From the NCBI RefSeq assembly GCF_950295315.1, contig NC_080172.1, positions 80,929,118 to 80,993,117 of the forward strand: DNA of 64,000 nucleotides. Reading direction: 5' to 3'. Every line of letters begins with the position of its first letter. The first letter of the stretch is position 1. A program made the position numbers and the translations under genes. The notes under the pieces were generated by a model. That model saw nothing but the letters and a program-made list of their open reading frames with translations. It did not search any database and was not told the origin of the DNA. Source of the stretch: Erinaceus europaeus (taxonomy: Eukaryota > Chordata > Mammalia > Eulipotyphla > Erinaceidae). Below are positions 1 to 11,909 of the stretch, one piece after another.

Positions 1-149
1 GCACACTGATAAGTAATGTTTTAAAACATTTAATTAATAACTAAGGCCACAGTATGTATCCCTTCAACTTCAGACCAGAGTTGTTTTTTTTTTTCCTTTG
101 CAGTATTTGCAACTTTTCCAAGTGGTAGTATACAAAAGATATTGGTGGT

Positions 150-429
150 GGGGGGGTAGGTAGTATTGCACTGGGTTAAGCGCACTTAGTTAAAACGCAA
201 GGACCTGCATGAAGATCCCAGTTTGAGCCCTTAGCTCCCCACCTGCGGGGAGGTCACCCCACAAGTGCTGAAGGTCTGCAGGTGTCTCTCTTTCTCTATC
301 CCTTTCTATCTCCCTCTCCTCTCTCAATTTCACTCTGTTGTAGCCAATAAAATGGAAAAAATGGTCAGCAGTGGATTTGTAGTGCAGGCACTGAGCCTCA
401 GTGATAATTCTGGAGGTAAAAAAAAAAAT
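150..429 (+). mobile_element. tRNA-derived SINE, type 1 (long form)
   Basis: The copy starts with a degraded tRNA-like head (A-box region near 160-180, B-box-like segment near 215-225). It is followed by the family's conserved 'ctccccacctgc' block, a CT-rich body and the long-form 3' extension that ends in a short A run. The TSD is unclear. It is a diverged member of the family I call type 1, which I recognise as hedgehog-type. Confidence 0.8.
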
Positions 430-850
430 GTTTCTTGAGCTTTACATTAGTGGAAGGAAATTTTGACCTGAGTGGTTACATATTTATTTTCTGGACAGAA
501 AAGGTAGATAACTCTGTAAAGAGTGAAACAAAGGCTTTATAAGTTATACCCCAAATAGAAAACTAGTGTTCTTAAGTTTTGCTCTCACCGAGATGTATTT
601 ATATGCTATGAACTCCAGGTTGAGTTGTTCTTTCAAATGATATTCTTTTCAGGATAGGTTTGGTAATTTATGTGGACTTGTAGATTTAGTCATTTTCCTC
701 AAGAAAACTGTTCTAATCATGAAAATATAGACTTGATATTTCCCCCATGTGCTCTCAAAGCGCACAGTACTTCTATCTCAGAACCATTCTCTAGGACAGT
801 TCTCCTACTTTGTGTCTTGGAAGATGTTCTTAGATAGAAATACAGGCTTT
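430..850. other. AT-rich single-copy stretch
   Basis: I see no gene, RNA or young repeat. Reading frames are short and cross repeat boundaries. Confidence 0.5.
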
Positions 851-958
851 GGGCAGGAGGTAGATAGCATAATGGTTATGCAAAGACACTCATACCTGAG
901 GCTCCAAAGTCCCAGGTTCAATTCCTCCTCCCCTCCAACCTGAGCTGAGCAGTGCTCT

Positions 959-992
<34 letters not shown>
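851..992 (+). mobile_element. SINE type 3 with 31-nt pure A tail
   Basis: The short SINE begins 'gggcaggaggtagatagc'. It contains a B-box-like 'caggttcaattc' and ends at 'gagcagtgctctgg' followed by an uninterrupted A run (about 962-992). A possible 6-bp TSD 'aggctt' flanks it. The pure tail suggests a relatively recent insertion or later tail expansion. Confidence 0.8.
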
Positions 993-995
<3 letters not shown>

Positions 996-1440
996 TTAAA
1001 GGATACGTAATGAAAAATTCAATATGGTGACAGTCAGAAATAAATAAATTCATCTAAAATAGTAATGGATTAATAAATTAACAATATAAATTATTCTTTT
1101 GCCCCCTTTTATTTTCAAAAGGACAAAGTCTTGCTATTTGTTCAGGAAATACAGAACAGCATGAAAATCTGAGATTTGTTTACACAAACTTTTTGCCTTT
1201 TAAATTTTTTTTACTTGCAATGTGCACTTGTACTGTGGTGCAGTCCCTCTAGCATAAAGTAGTGTATTTATAAATGATCATTTTATATGATAAAATAACT
1301 AGAAGTCAAAACTGTATGTGGCTTTATATTTTACAGAGCACTTCTGTATTTCTTGTTTCATAAAAACTATGTCAGTATGAATTTGATCTAGATTTCCCTT
1401 AGATTGTTATTCTTAATCCAATGAATTTTGATTAAAAATG
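993..1440. other. AT-rich single-copy stretch
   Basis: Nothing recognisable. The sequence is AT-rich with no convincing ORF. Confidence 0.45.
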
Positions 1441-1450
1441 TATAGATCTG

Positions 1451-1682
1451 CAGAAGAGAAAACACTAAGCAGAATCTGGACTGGAGTTGGTGTGTTGCAC
1501 CAAAGTAAAAGACACTAGGGTGGGTTGAGGGGGGGTATACAGGTCCTGGAAAAGGATGACAGAGGACCTAGTGGGGGTTGTATTGTTATGTGGAAAACTG
1601 AGAAATGTTATGTATGTGTATGTACTGGAAACTGTAAGACATCAATCCCCAAATAAAGGGAAAAATAAAGAAAAAAATAATT
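1451..1682 (+). mobile_element. 5'-truncated L1 3' end (3' UTR type A)
   Basis: A 0.23-kb L1 3' terminus. It carries the recurring type A motif 'attgcaccaaagtaaaag', the 'gaggacctagtggggg' block and an A-rich tail with an AATAAA-type signal. It is flanked by an exact 10-bp TSD, 'tatagatctg', at 1441-1450 and 1683-1692, which fixes both ends. The same 3' terminus recurs near 12070-12287 and 18800-19035. Confidence 0.85.
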
Positions 1683-1692
1683 TATAGATCTG

Positions 1693-2581
1693 GAGATCTA
1701 CCTGTACTTCATTGAGAATCTTGACTCTAAAGCTTTGATTGAACATTTTCGTTTCTAACCAAAACACAACTGAAAGCTTTGTGAATTTTTGTGCTCATTT
1801 AACACTAACTATTTTGCTATTTTCTAATAGGAGGCAGCAGCATGCTTTTTTTTTTTTCTTGATTCAAGGCTCAGTCAAACATGTGATCATTCTCTCATAT
1901 CTTTCTATCAGCCTTCACATGTTTTCCCTTTCTTCTTTAATCCTATACTAATTTGGCAAGTACTGTTTGAATAGCATCTAGGTTTTGTACCCTATTTCAA
2001 TATCCTTGCATTGTGATTGGAAGGCTAATTTGTTCAGGACTTGTACAATGATGAGCTTTTCTCAAAACAGAAGCAGCAAGCTGCTTCACACCAACGTATA
2101 CTTGGCCCTTCTCCTGTCAGTCCATATGTAGCAGATGTAGATAGAATCTGTTGGTTGGCACAAGAAGCTTTGTGCACATGGCTCCTATTTTTAAACCTCT
2201 GTTGGTATCCATGTGCAGAGAATGTGCTTGTTACCGATGAATTCTGAATCACTTCAAAAAGAACCAGACTCAGAAATACAAGCAACCTAAAAATGAAAAA
2301 CTTCCGTGTCTGTGTATGTATAGTGACCAGAAAAATTGAGATCATGGCATTCTAGGTAGAATTGCAATGATTTCATATACTTATATCAGTCAGGAAAAGT
2401 TCTATGACTTTATTAACAGATTGTCTCTTACTCTCCATTTTTAAAAACATTTCTATTACAAATGTATAGATCTATGAATTAATGACTCTTTAATTGTAAA
2501 TAATTGATTCACAAGATCATAACAGTGGGTTGCTTTCAGTGTCATTGTAAGAATAATAAAGATCCCAAATACAATTTTAAA
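1693..2581. other. single-copy stretch
   Basis: No repeat family recognised. Overlapping 68- and 103-codon ORFs on opposite strands near 2034-2345 have no recognisable motif and are treated as chance. Confidence 0.4.
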
Positions 2582-2594
2582 AAAGCATGTTGAG

Positions 2595-2913
2595 AGGACC
2601 TCACCAATGTGTCCTGGAGTTCTGCTTCCCTAGAGCCCCACCCTACTATGGAAAGAGAGAGACAGGCTGGGAGTATGGATCAACCTGTTAATGCCCATGT
2701 TCAGCGGGGAAGCAATTACAGAAGCCAGACCTTCCACCTTCTGCATCCCACAATGACCTTGGCTCTATACTCCCAGAGGCATAAATTATAGGAAAGTTGT
2801 CAGGAGAGGGGATGGGATATGGAGATCTGGTGGTGGGAATGGAGGGGAGTTGTACCCCTCTTATCCTACGGTCTTGTTAATGTCTCCTTTTTTAAATAAC
2901 TAAAAAAAATTTT
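2595..2913 (+). mobile_element. 5'-truncated L1 3' UTR (type B)
   Basis: This is the last 0.3 kb of the long type B L1 3' UTR. It has the 'cattgtgggatgcag'-type block in sense orientation and the terminal 'ggtggtgggaat' and 'gttgtacccctcttatcc' motifs, and ends in an A-rich tail. An exact 13-bp TSD, 'aaagcatgttgag', lies at 2582-2594 and 2914-2926. Confidence 0.87.
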
Positions 2914-2926
2914 AAAGCATGTTGAG

Positions 2927-3603
2927 TCTTGTCAATAATAATAAAAGTCATCAAAACCAGGTATGAGATTTTTTCATGTTAATTCCTAGATAGAACTAAG
3001 TGATTATTTTTTCAGTAGTTATAATATAATAACTGCTTACAATAAATTATTGTTATCATCAGCTACCTTTCAAAATAGTAAAAACAAACAAGTCACATGT
3101 AGCTTCAGTTTCTCCAGGCCAATCCTGACACACAAACTACACCTAGTTTGAGAGTTTGTTCACTATGAGGCGAAGGAAAAAGCCTTTGAACATCACACCT
3201 GTTGAACTATGAGGAATTCACCTAAAAGGGAATTCAAAACAGTAGTACTAACCTCCAGGAAATTCTGCTTCTTAGTACCTGAGTGGACCTTTAAGTTAAG
3301 CAAGCATTGGGAGAGGGATCACAGAGCCACTTGTACAGGGTTTCTGGCGATCTGAGCAATGTGCCAGAGTGTCCAGTACAAAGATACCTGCTTGTTCCTT
3401 AACTCTGACAAGCTGAAGACATTTTATGAAGACACTGGGAGAATTTCAAATACTACTTCCTTTCTGACTAAAAATAATACTTTTCAATTGCTGATGTCAG
3501 CATTAGACAAAAAAATGGTGTTGAATAGATTTTGATTAAATTAGTCAGGAATAGGTGAAGTGATTTAAAATTACCTAATGCCTTTGAGTGTTTATTATAG
3601 TAG
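2927..3603. other. single-copy stretch
   Basis: AT-rich DNA with no recognised element or ORF. Confidence 0.4.
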
Positions 3604-3615
3604 AGGAAGCCTTTT

Positions 3616-4088
3616 TTATTTTTTAATTTTTATTTATAAAAAGGAAACACTGACAAAAACCATAGGATAAGAGGATACAACTCCACACAATTCCCACCAC
3701 CAGAACTCTGTATCCTACTCCTTCCCCTGATAGCTTTCCTATTCTTTAACCCTCTGGGAGTATGGACTCAGGGTTATTATGGGGTACAGAAGGTGGAAGG
3801 TCTGGCTTCTGTAATTGCTTCCCTGCTGAACATGGGCATTGACAGGTCGATTCATACTCCCAGCCTGTCTCTCTCTTTCCCTATTGAGGCAGGGATGTGG
3901 GGATGTGGAGCTCTAGGACACATTGGTTGGGTCATCTATCCAGGGAAGTCCGTTTGGTACCATGTTAGCATCTGGAACCTGGTGGCCTCTCCTGAAAATC
4001 CCAGGTTGAAAGCTGCTTCTTTTTGGAACTCACACCAGGTATTGTCTCCAAGTTGCCTTCTTGGCTCCATCTCCCCTCCCTTTTTTTC
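3616..4088 (-). mobile_element. internally deleted L1: 5' end fused to 3' UTR
   Basis: On the minus strand the element opens with about 100 nt matching the 5' terminus of the long L1 at 51248-59742. It then jumps at about 3985/3986 to the last ~370 nt of the type B 3' UTR and ends in an A-rich tail (3616-3640). The flanks 'aggaagcctttt' (3604-3615) and 'aggaaacctttt' (4089-4100) look like a TSD with one mismatch, so this is one insertion of an already deleted RNA. In intact copies the downstream side of the junction is preceded by a pyrimidine tract plus CAG, a splice-acceptor pattern. Confidence 0.72.
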
Positions 4089-4100
4089 AGGAAACCTTTT

Positions 4101-4580
4101 AAAAACTAGAATAAATATATCCTTTAATCTCATTTTATTCACTTGTTATCCCAGTGTGACACACATACATATGTGATTGATCTCAATGAGTTTGACACTT
4201 GGAGTCTATGCAAAAAAAAAAAAAATTCTTAATGTAGACTTTTGCAAAATGGTAAGGAGAAACGCATAACTCCAGACTTAGTATTCTTAGTATCTGCACA
4301 TAACATTTCTATACTTCCAATCTCTAAAAGAAGTTGTAAAAAATCCTAGTTCAAAGGAATAAGATCCCCAAGGTTAATATCATTGATCTGGATTATTTAC
4401 AATATGTGTAATTCATAATGACATACACCGTGCTCTTGTTCTTGACAACAATTATTATCATAATCAGGAGACAACCTCCTATGTTATGGAATATTTTCTA
4501 TAGTGAAATTTTTATTTTCTCACTAGACATAAAAGTCAAGATATAGGCCTTCAGAGATCCTAAGATTTATAGACTTTGTG
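4101..4580. other. single-copy stretch
   Basis: Nothing recognised apart from a short A run at 4211-4224. Confidence 0.4.
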
Positions 4581-4584
4581 ATTT

Positions 4585-4740
4585 TTTTAAGGACTTATTT
4601 ATTAGTGACAGAGGTAGAAGAAGAGGGAGGATGAGAACCAGACATCACACTGGTACAGTTGCTGCAGAGAATTGAATACAAGACCTCATGCTTGAGAAGA
4701 GTCCAACACCTTATCCAGACTACATGAATACATTTTCAGT
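4585..4740 (-). mobile_element. old SINE remnant, type 5
   Basis: Read on the minus strand it resembles the pattern '...gcatgaggtc...' followed by 'ccagtgtgatgtctggttct' and a 'cactaataaat' tail. It is heavily diverged and the ends are approximate. Confidence 0.5.
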
Positions 4741-5129
4741 GTAGAAATAAAAATACCAAGAATAATAAGTATAAATAAATACAATGTAATAATTCCATGA
4801 TAATTATTTCATTTGCTATTTAAAGTTTATCCAATTCTTGGAGAACCTTATTTTCTTTCCTTTTACTGAGAAAATGATTGTGCCCTGTCTCTCTTGGTGT
4901 CTGAGGTACTAGTCAACTTGGTTAAATAATCAGCTCACTCATAGTTATTTCTCTTTTCTGTACTGCAGCACTTTAGTATACTTATCTATATGCACAGTTT
5001 CTCAAAAGTAAACTTTTCAGTATATTATTCATGGAACTCATTGATCTCACATACAAGAAATAACATTTTCTCTTAGGGTTTATGACTGTATTTACCTCTT
5101 AGGAACAACATTTAAGAACACATAGATTT
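4741..5129. other. AT-rich single-copy stretch
   Basis: No gene or recognisable repeat. Confidence 0.4.
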
Positions 5130-5285
5130 GGGGCTGGGGAAACAGCATAATGGCTATGCATGCCTGGCTTCATGCCTGAGGCATTGAGGTCCCAGGTTCA
5201 ATCTCCAGCACCACCATACACTGTAGCTGGTCTCTCTCTCTCTCAATCTCTCTCTCTCTCTGTCTCTCTCTCATTAAAAAATAAA
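5130..5285 (+). mobile_element. SINE type 3 variant with CT-rich tail region
   Basis: The head 'ggggctggggaaacagcat' is followed by 'gtcccaggttcaatct' (B-box-like) and 'accaccatacactgtagctg', a (CT)n tract and an A-rich end. It belongs to the same family as 851-992 but its 3' part differs. Confidence 0.65.
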
Positions 5286-6124
5286 CTTTTTTTCCCTTTA
5301 GATAAAATGATTTGCAAGCACTAGGAGGTATACTTTATTCCCCCTTAACTGTGCAGTTGTTCTGTTCAATAGTATGCTGCTCTTTGGTGTTGCTACAATT
5401 TTTACTACAAATTGAATTTCACTCCTATCATTGCTGGTTTATATTGTTCTCTATTACAGAGTACCTTACCTGGTTCACCTCCATCAGCAGCTGTTTGTGA
5501 ATCTTAGATATTTTTCTGTTTATTTTAAACTGAATTTGTGTCAAAGAAGCTATGAATTCATTACCAGAATGTTGTGATTCCTTCCTGAAATTATATCTTA
5601 AGTTACCTGATTTTTCTTCCATCATTAATTACTTTTCAATTATTATTGTGTGGTTTTATATTCTTTAGTGAGTTTTGTTATGAGCCACTTAAAATAGATG
5701 AAACATATAAACCTTTACCAAAAATGTATACGGATGTAATTCCTTATTTAAAAAAATTGGATTTCCAAATGCTGTATATATATTCGTTGCAAGTCTTTAT
5801 TTTAGGCATTCTCGTTTCTATATTAATTAATCTCCAGGTTTTAGCTCACTTTACACAATATCTTTATTATCAGCTGTGTTTAGCAATATATCAAATTAAT
5901 TACAAATTAATGCCAGCCATTTAGTAGCATTATAATGGAAAGTGAAATTGCCTTTTCTCTCTGAGTATTCTCCCACATTGACATTTTGCTATATCAGAGA
6001 TAAGTCTATTAAAGTTAAACCATCTTTGTTTTCTAAGCCTCAGTTTACTAAGTGCTCCATAAGGGATAATATGAAAAAAGCTCCCTTAGAGTTATGTAGA
6101 CTAACCACAGCAATTATTGGATCA
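5286..6124. other. AT-rich single-copy stretch
   Basis: The 60-90 codon ORFs here have the low-complexity composition of AT-rich DNA. No motif was found. Confidence 0.45.
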
Positions 6125-6135
6125 ATGTTTAGAAA

Positions 6136-6858
6136 ATGTTTAGAATTGTCTCACAAACACAACTAGCTGAACAAGCTAATAAAACAGTATCAGAACAGGG
6201 TAACAAAATAGATGAACTCCAGAAAACAGTAGAGGGCAGAGAGAATAGAATCAATGAGGGTGAAGACAGAATTAGCAAGACCAAGGACGAATTAGAGACA
6301 ACTAAAAAAGAAGTAAGAGATCTCAAAAAGAGATTAAGAGATACTGAAAACAACAACAGAGACCTATGGGATGACTTCAAAAGAAACAATATACACATTA
6401 TTGGCTTACCAGAGGAAGAGAGAGAGGAAGGGAAAAAAAGCATTCTTCAGGACATAATAGCTGAGAACTTCTCTAGTCTGGACAACTTAAAATACATAAA
6501 GATTCAAGAAGCTCAGAGGGTCCCAAAAAGAATTAACCCAGACTTAAAGACATGAAGACACATCATATTTAGAATGGAAAGGAATAGGGGTAAAGAAAGG
6601 ATCCTGAAGGCTGCAAGAGAAAAATAGTTACCTACAGAGAAAAACCCATAAGATTAGTAGCAGACTTCTCCACACAAACACTACAGGCAAGAAGAGAATG
6701 GCAAGATATCAAGTGTTCAAAGGCTTTCAACCAAGAATACTGTATCCTGCTAAACTGTCATTCAGACTAGATAGAGGCATAAAAACCTTAGACAAGCAAC
6801 AGTTGAAGGAATCAACTATCACCAAGCCTGCCCTGAAAGAAGTTCTGAAAGGTCTCCT
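6136..6858 (+). pseudogene. L1 ORF1p remnant (RNA-binding protein)
   Basis: L1 ORF1p is the RNA-binding trimeric chaperone of L1 ribonucleoprotein particles. The open part (6136-6555) shows a long heptad-like coiled coil rich in E, K and N. It is followed by the start of the RRM-like domain ('IIGLPEEEREEGKKSI') and the family motif 'IQEAQRVPKRINP'. After a stop near 6553 the C-terminal domain continues in broken form; 'ARREWQDI' is readable around 6690-6710. The N-terminus is missing. Confidence 0.85.
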
Positions 6859-7021
6859 ATAAACAGTCAGAATACCATAAATATGTCATATATCAGAACA
6901 CTCTAAAACTTTACAAGAATAGCATTAAAATATCTTCAATCTTTAATATCAATAAATGTCAATGGCCTGAATGCACCTATTAAAAGACAAAGAGTAGGAA
7001 GATGGATTAGAAAATGCAACC

Positions 7022-7453
7022 TGGAGAGGTTGTGGGGACAGAGGAACCCTTTTACATTGCTGGTGGGAATGTCAATTGGTCCAGCCTCTGTGGAGAGCAG
7101 TCTGGAAAACTCTCAGAAGGCTAGACATGGACCTTCCATATGATCCAGTAATTCCTCTCCTAGGGTTATACCCCAAGGACTCCATAACACCCAACCAAAA
7201 AGAGGTGTGTACTCCTATGTTCATAGCAGCACAATTCATAATAGCTAAAACCTGGAAGCAACCCAGGTGCCCAACAACAGATGAGTGGCTAAGAAAGCTG
7301 TGGTATATACACACAATAGAATACTATGCAGCTATCAAGAACAATGAACCCACCTTCTCTGACCCATCTTGGACAGAGCTAGAAGGAATTATGTTAAGTG
7401 AGCTAAGTCAGAAAGATCATCTGTTGATGATCCCACTCATCAACAGAAGTTGA
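7022..7453 (+). pseudogene. C-terminal fragment of L1 ORF2p
   Basis: The open frame 7076-7453 carries the conserved C-terminal segment of ORF2p: 'PLWRAVWKTLRRL', then 'AAQFIIAKTWKQPRCP', then 'IEYYAAIKNNEP'. It ends shortly after 'LSELSQKD', where mammalian ORF2 normally terminates. It belongs to the nested L1 and is otherwise not functional because the rest of ORF2 is absent. Confidence 0.9.
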
Positions 7454-8794
7454 CTAAGAAGATCTGAAAGGGAAACTAAAAGCTGGACCTGACCAAATTG
7501 TAAGTAGGGCACCAAAGTAAAAACCCAGTGGTGAGGGGTAGACATGCAGCTTCCTGGGCCAGTGGGGGGTGGGAGTGGGTGGGAGGGATGGGTCACAGTC
7601 CTTTGGTGGTGGGAATGGTGTTTATGTACACTCTTAGTAAAATGTAGACATATAAATCACTAGTTAATATGAGAGGGGTAAAATTAATTGTATGTCTTGA
7701 AGTTTTTCAAAACACAAACTGAATCTTTTTAATATATAGGCTGTGTAATTGATATGCAGATTCTCTCAAAAGCCTAGACCAAGTAGATCAGAAGCAACCA
7801 ATAGCACAGCTATATACAAGGTACTGGGTACTATACAGCAAACCCTAACAAAAGGACTTTTCAAAGTTAACCTAATTACCAAATAATGTGATGATAACAT
7901 TAACTATCCATTGTCTTTTTGAACCCTAAGACAGCAGGAACCTCACATCTCCACTATAGTGCCTCTACTTCCCCCAATCCTGAAACCCTTGGATAGGGTC
8001 CACTTTCCTGTATGCCTCTCCTAATCCATATCAAATAATATTGCATCTGCCAATCACAACCTAAGCAATGCAGTGATTGCCACCTCAACATGCTTCACTT
8101 CAGACTGTGTCCAGAGACTTCACGTGTGGAATGACAACCCTTCAGCTCCATTACTCGGGTGAGACCTTTCCTTTCATAGTATACTCTAATTCCATCTCAG
8201 GTGGTTCACTTTCTAACAAAGTCCCAAAACCTAGATATACACCAGTTTCTGTGAAAGAGAGCATATGTTCACACAAATCCATAAAAAAGTGCAAAATATA
8301 TACCTGAAAGCAGAAGTACACTAGAGTTTGCAGTGAGTACCCCCCTAACATTTCCTATCCACCATTCCAAGCTTTGGGTCCATGATTGCTCAACAATTTG
8401 TTTGGCTTCATATGTTACCTCTCTTTTCAGTCACCAGGTTCCAGATGTCATCAGGATGCCGACCTGGCTTCCCTAGACTGAAGACCCCACCAATATGTCC
8501 TGGAGCTCCGCTTCCCCAGAGACCCACCCTACTAGGGAAAGAGAGAGGCAGACTGGGAGTATGGACTGACCAGTCAACAATCATGTTCAGCAAGGAAGCA
8601 ATTACAGAAGCCAGACCTTCTACCTTCTGCAACCCACGATGACCCTGGGTCCATTCTCCCAGAGGGATAGAGAATGGGAAAGCTATCAGGGGAGGGGGTG
8701 GGATATGGAGATTGGGTGGTGGGAATTGTGTGAAGTTGTACCCCTCCTACCCTATCGTTTTGTTAATTAATCCTTTCTTAAATAAAAAAGAAAA
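7022..8794 (+). mobile_element. nested 5'-truncated L1 with type B 3' UTR
   Basis: A 1.77-kb L1 3' fragment inserted into ORF2 of the surrounding L1. The exact 11-bp TSD 'aaaatgcaacc' lies at 7011-7021 and 8795-8805, and the host reading frame resumes directly after it. It contains the last ~125 codons of ORF2 and then about 1.3 kb of type B 3' UTR ending in an A-rich tail at 8780-8798. It must be younger than the host L1. Confidence 0.93.
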
Positions 8795-11700
8795 AAAATG
8801 CAACCCAACAAAATGCTATCTATAAGAAACCCACCTAACTCAACAAGACAAGCACAGACTCAAAGTGAAAGAATGGAAAGCTACCATACAAACCAATGGC
8901 CCACAAAAAAGGACAGGAACAGCTATTTTCATATATGACAAGATAGACTTTAAAATAGATAAGATTAAAAAAGATAGGAACAGAAACAACTTAATGCTCA
9001 GTGAATTAGTCAATCAAGAGGACTTAACAGTTGTTAACATCTATGTACCCAATGAGAAGCCATCTAAATACATCAAATGTCTAGTGAAAGAGCTACAGCA
9101 ATATATTAACAGCAACACAGTCATAGTAGGGGACTTCAACACCCCACTCTCTCAACTTGACAGATTATCCACAGAAAATCAATAAAGACATAAGAGAGCT
9201 AAATGAGGAGATAGTAAAATAGAACTATTGGACATTTTCAGAGTCATTTATCCCAAGAAACTGGAATACACATTCTATTCATATCCACATGGGTCATTCT
9301 CAAGGATAGACCATATGTTAGGCCACAAAGACAGCATCAGCAAATTCAAGAGCATTGAAATCATCTCAAGCATCTTCTCAGACCACAGTGGAATTAAACT
9401 AACACTTAACAATTAACAAAAGATCAGTAATAGTCCCAAAATGTGGAAGCTCAACAGTATACTTCTTAACAACTACTGGATCAAAGAGGAAATAAAGGAA
9501 GAAATCAGAATGTTTCGAGAGTTCAATGAAAATGAATACACAAGCTATCAAACTATTTGGGACACATTTAAGGCAGTACTGAGAGGGAAGTTCATAGCCA
9601 TACAAGCACACATTAGGAAACAAGAAAAAGCACATAGAAATAGCCTGACTGCACATCTTAAAGACCGAGAAGAAGAACAACAAAGGAACCCTAAAGCAAC
9701 CGTAAGGATAGAAATAACTAAAGTTACGGCAGAAATCAATAACATTGAAAATAAGAAAACCATACAAAAGATCAATGAAAGTAAATGTTGTTTCTTTGAA
9801 AGAGTGAACAAAATTGACAAACCTTTAGCCAGACTCACAAAACAAAAAAGGGAGAAGACCCAAATAAATCGGATAGTAAATGAAAGAGGAGATATCACAA
9901 CAGACACTGTAGAAATTCAACATATCATGCGAGGCTTCTATGAACAACTATATGCCACCAAGTTAGAGAACCTGGAAGAAATGGACGATTTCCTAGACTC
10001 CTACCAACTTCCAAAACTAAGTAAAGAGGAAGTAGATAATATGAACAGGCCCATCATAGATGATGAAATTGAAATAGTTATCAAAAATCTTTCCCAAAAT
10101 AAAAGGCCTTAACCAGATAGTTTTACAAATGAATTCTACAAAACCTTCAAAGAAGAACTAATACCTCTATTTTTAAAAGTCTTCCAGAAGATTGAAGACA
10201 CTGGAATACTCCCTCCCAGCTTCTATGAAGCCAACATCACTCTGATACCAAAAACAGATAGGGCTACAACCAAAAAAGGAAACTACAGACCAATATCTCT
10301 GATGAACATAGATGCAAAATACTGAACAAAATTCTAGCCAACCAGATACTGCAGTATATTAAAAAGATTGTTCATCATGACCAAGTGGGGTTTATCCCAG
10401 GCATGCAAGGTTGTTTTAATATATATAATTCAATCAACATGATCCACCACATCAACAAAAGCAAGACCAAACACCACACGGTCATATCAATAGATGCAGA
10501 GAAAGCCTTTGAAAAATACAACATCCCTTTATGATCAAAACACTACAAAAATGGGAATAGAAGGAAAATACCTGAAGTTAGTGGAGACTATATATAGCAA
10601 ACCTACAGCCAACATCATACTCAATGGTGAAAAACTGGAAGCATTTCCGTTCAGATCAGGTACTAGAAAGGGCTGCCCACTATCACGATTACTATTCAAC
10701 ATAGTGCTGGAAGTTCTTGCCATAGCAATCAGGCAGGAACAAGGAATTAAAGGGATACAGATTGGAAGAGAGGAAGTCAAACTCTCCCTTTTTGCAGATG
10801 ACATGATAGTATACATAAAAAAAATCTAAGGAATCCAGCAAGAAGCATTTGGAAATTATCAGGAAATACAGTAAGGTGTCAGGCTACAAAATTAACATTC
10901 AAAAGTCAGTCAGTGGCATTCCTCTATGCAAACACTAAGTTAGAAGAAACTGAAATCCAGAAATCAATTCCTTTTACTATAGCAACTAAAACAATAAAAC
11001 ACCTTGGAGTAAACTTAACCAAAGAAGTGAAAGACTTGTATACTGAAAATTATGAGTCACTACTCAAGGAAATTGAAAAAGATACAAAGAAGTGGAAAGA
11101 TACCCCATGTTCATGGGTTGGAAGAATTAATATCATCAAAATGAATATACTACCCAGAGCAATATACACATGTAATGCTATCCCCATCAAGATACCAAGC
11201 ACATCTTTAGGAGAATAGAACAAATGCTACAAATGTTTATCTGGAACCAGAAAAGACCTAGAATTGCCAAAACAATCTTGAGAAGAAAGAACAAAACTGG
11301 AAGCATCATACTCCCAGAACTCAAATTGTATTAGAGATCCATTGTAATCAAAACTTGCAAATCTCAACAAGACAACAAATAACCCCATCCAAAAATGGCG
11401 GGAGGGCATGGACAGAATATTCACCAGAGAAGAGATCCAAAAGGCCAAGAAACACATGAAAAAATGTTCCAAGTCTCTGATTGTCAGAGAAACGCAAATA
11501 AAGACAACAATGAGATACCACTTCACTCCTGTGAGAATGTCATACATCAGAAAAGGTAACAGCAGCAAATGCTGAAGAGGATGTGGATTCAAAGGAACCC
11601 TCTTACACTGCTGGTGGGAATGTCAATTGGTCCAACCTCTGTGGAGAACAGTCTGGAGAACTCTCAGCAGGCTAGAAATGGACCTACCCTATGATCCTGC

Positions 11701-11856
11701 AATTCCTCTCCTGGGGATATATCCTAAGGGACCCAACACACTCATCCAAAAAAGATCTGTGTACACATATGTTCTTGGCAGCACAATCTGTAATAGCCAA
11801 AACCTGGAAGCAACCCAGGTGTCCAACAACAGATGAGTGGCTGAGCAAGTTTTTGT

Positions 11857-11909
11857 ATGTATGTATATGTGTGTGTGTGTATGTGTGTATATATATATAT
11901 ATATATATG
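11857..11909 (+). repeat. TG/TA simple repeat inside L1
   Basis: A mixed (TATG)n, (TG)n and (TA)n tract replaces part of the ORF2 C-terminal coding region of the plus-strand L1. Confidence 0.9.

Noticed and set aside
2034..2345. Overlapping ORFs of 68 and 103 codons on opposite strands
   Set aside because: No motif or signal. Opposite-strand overlap is typical of chance ORFs.
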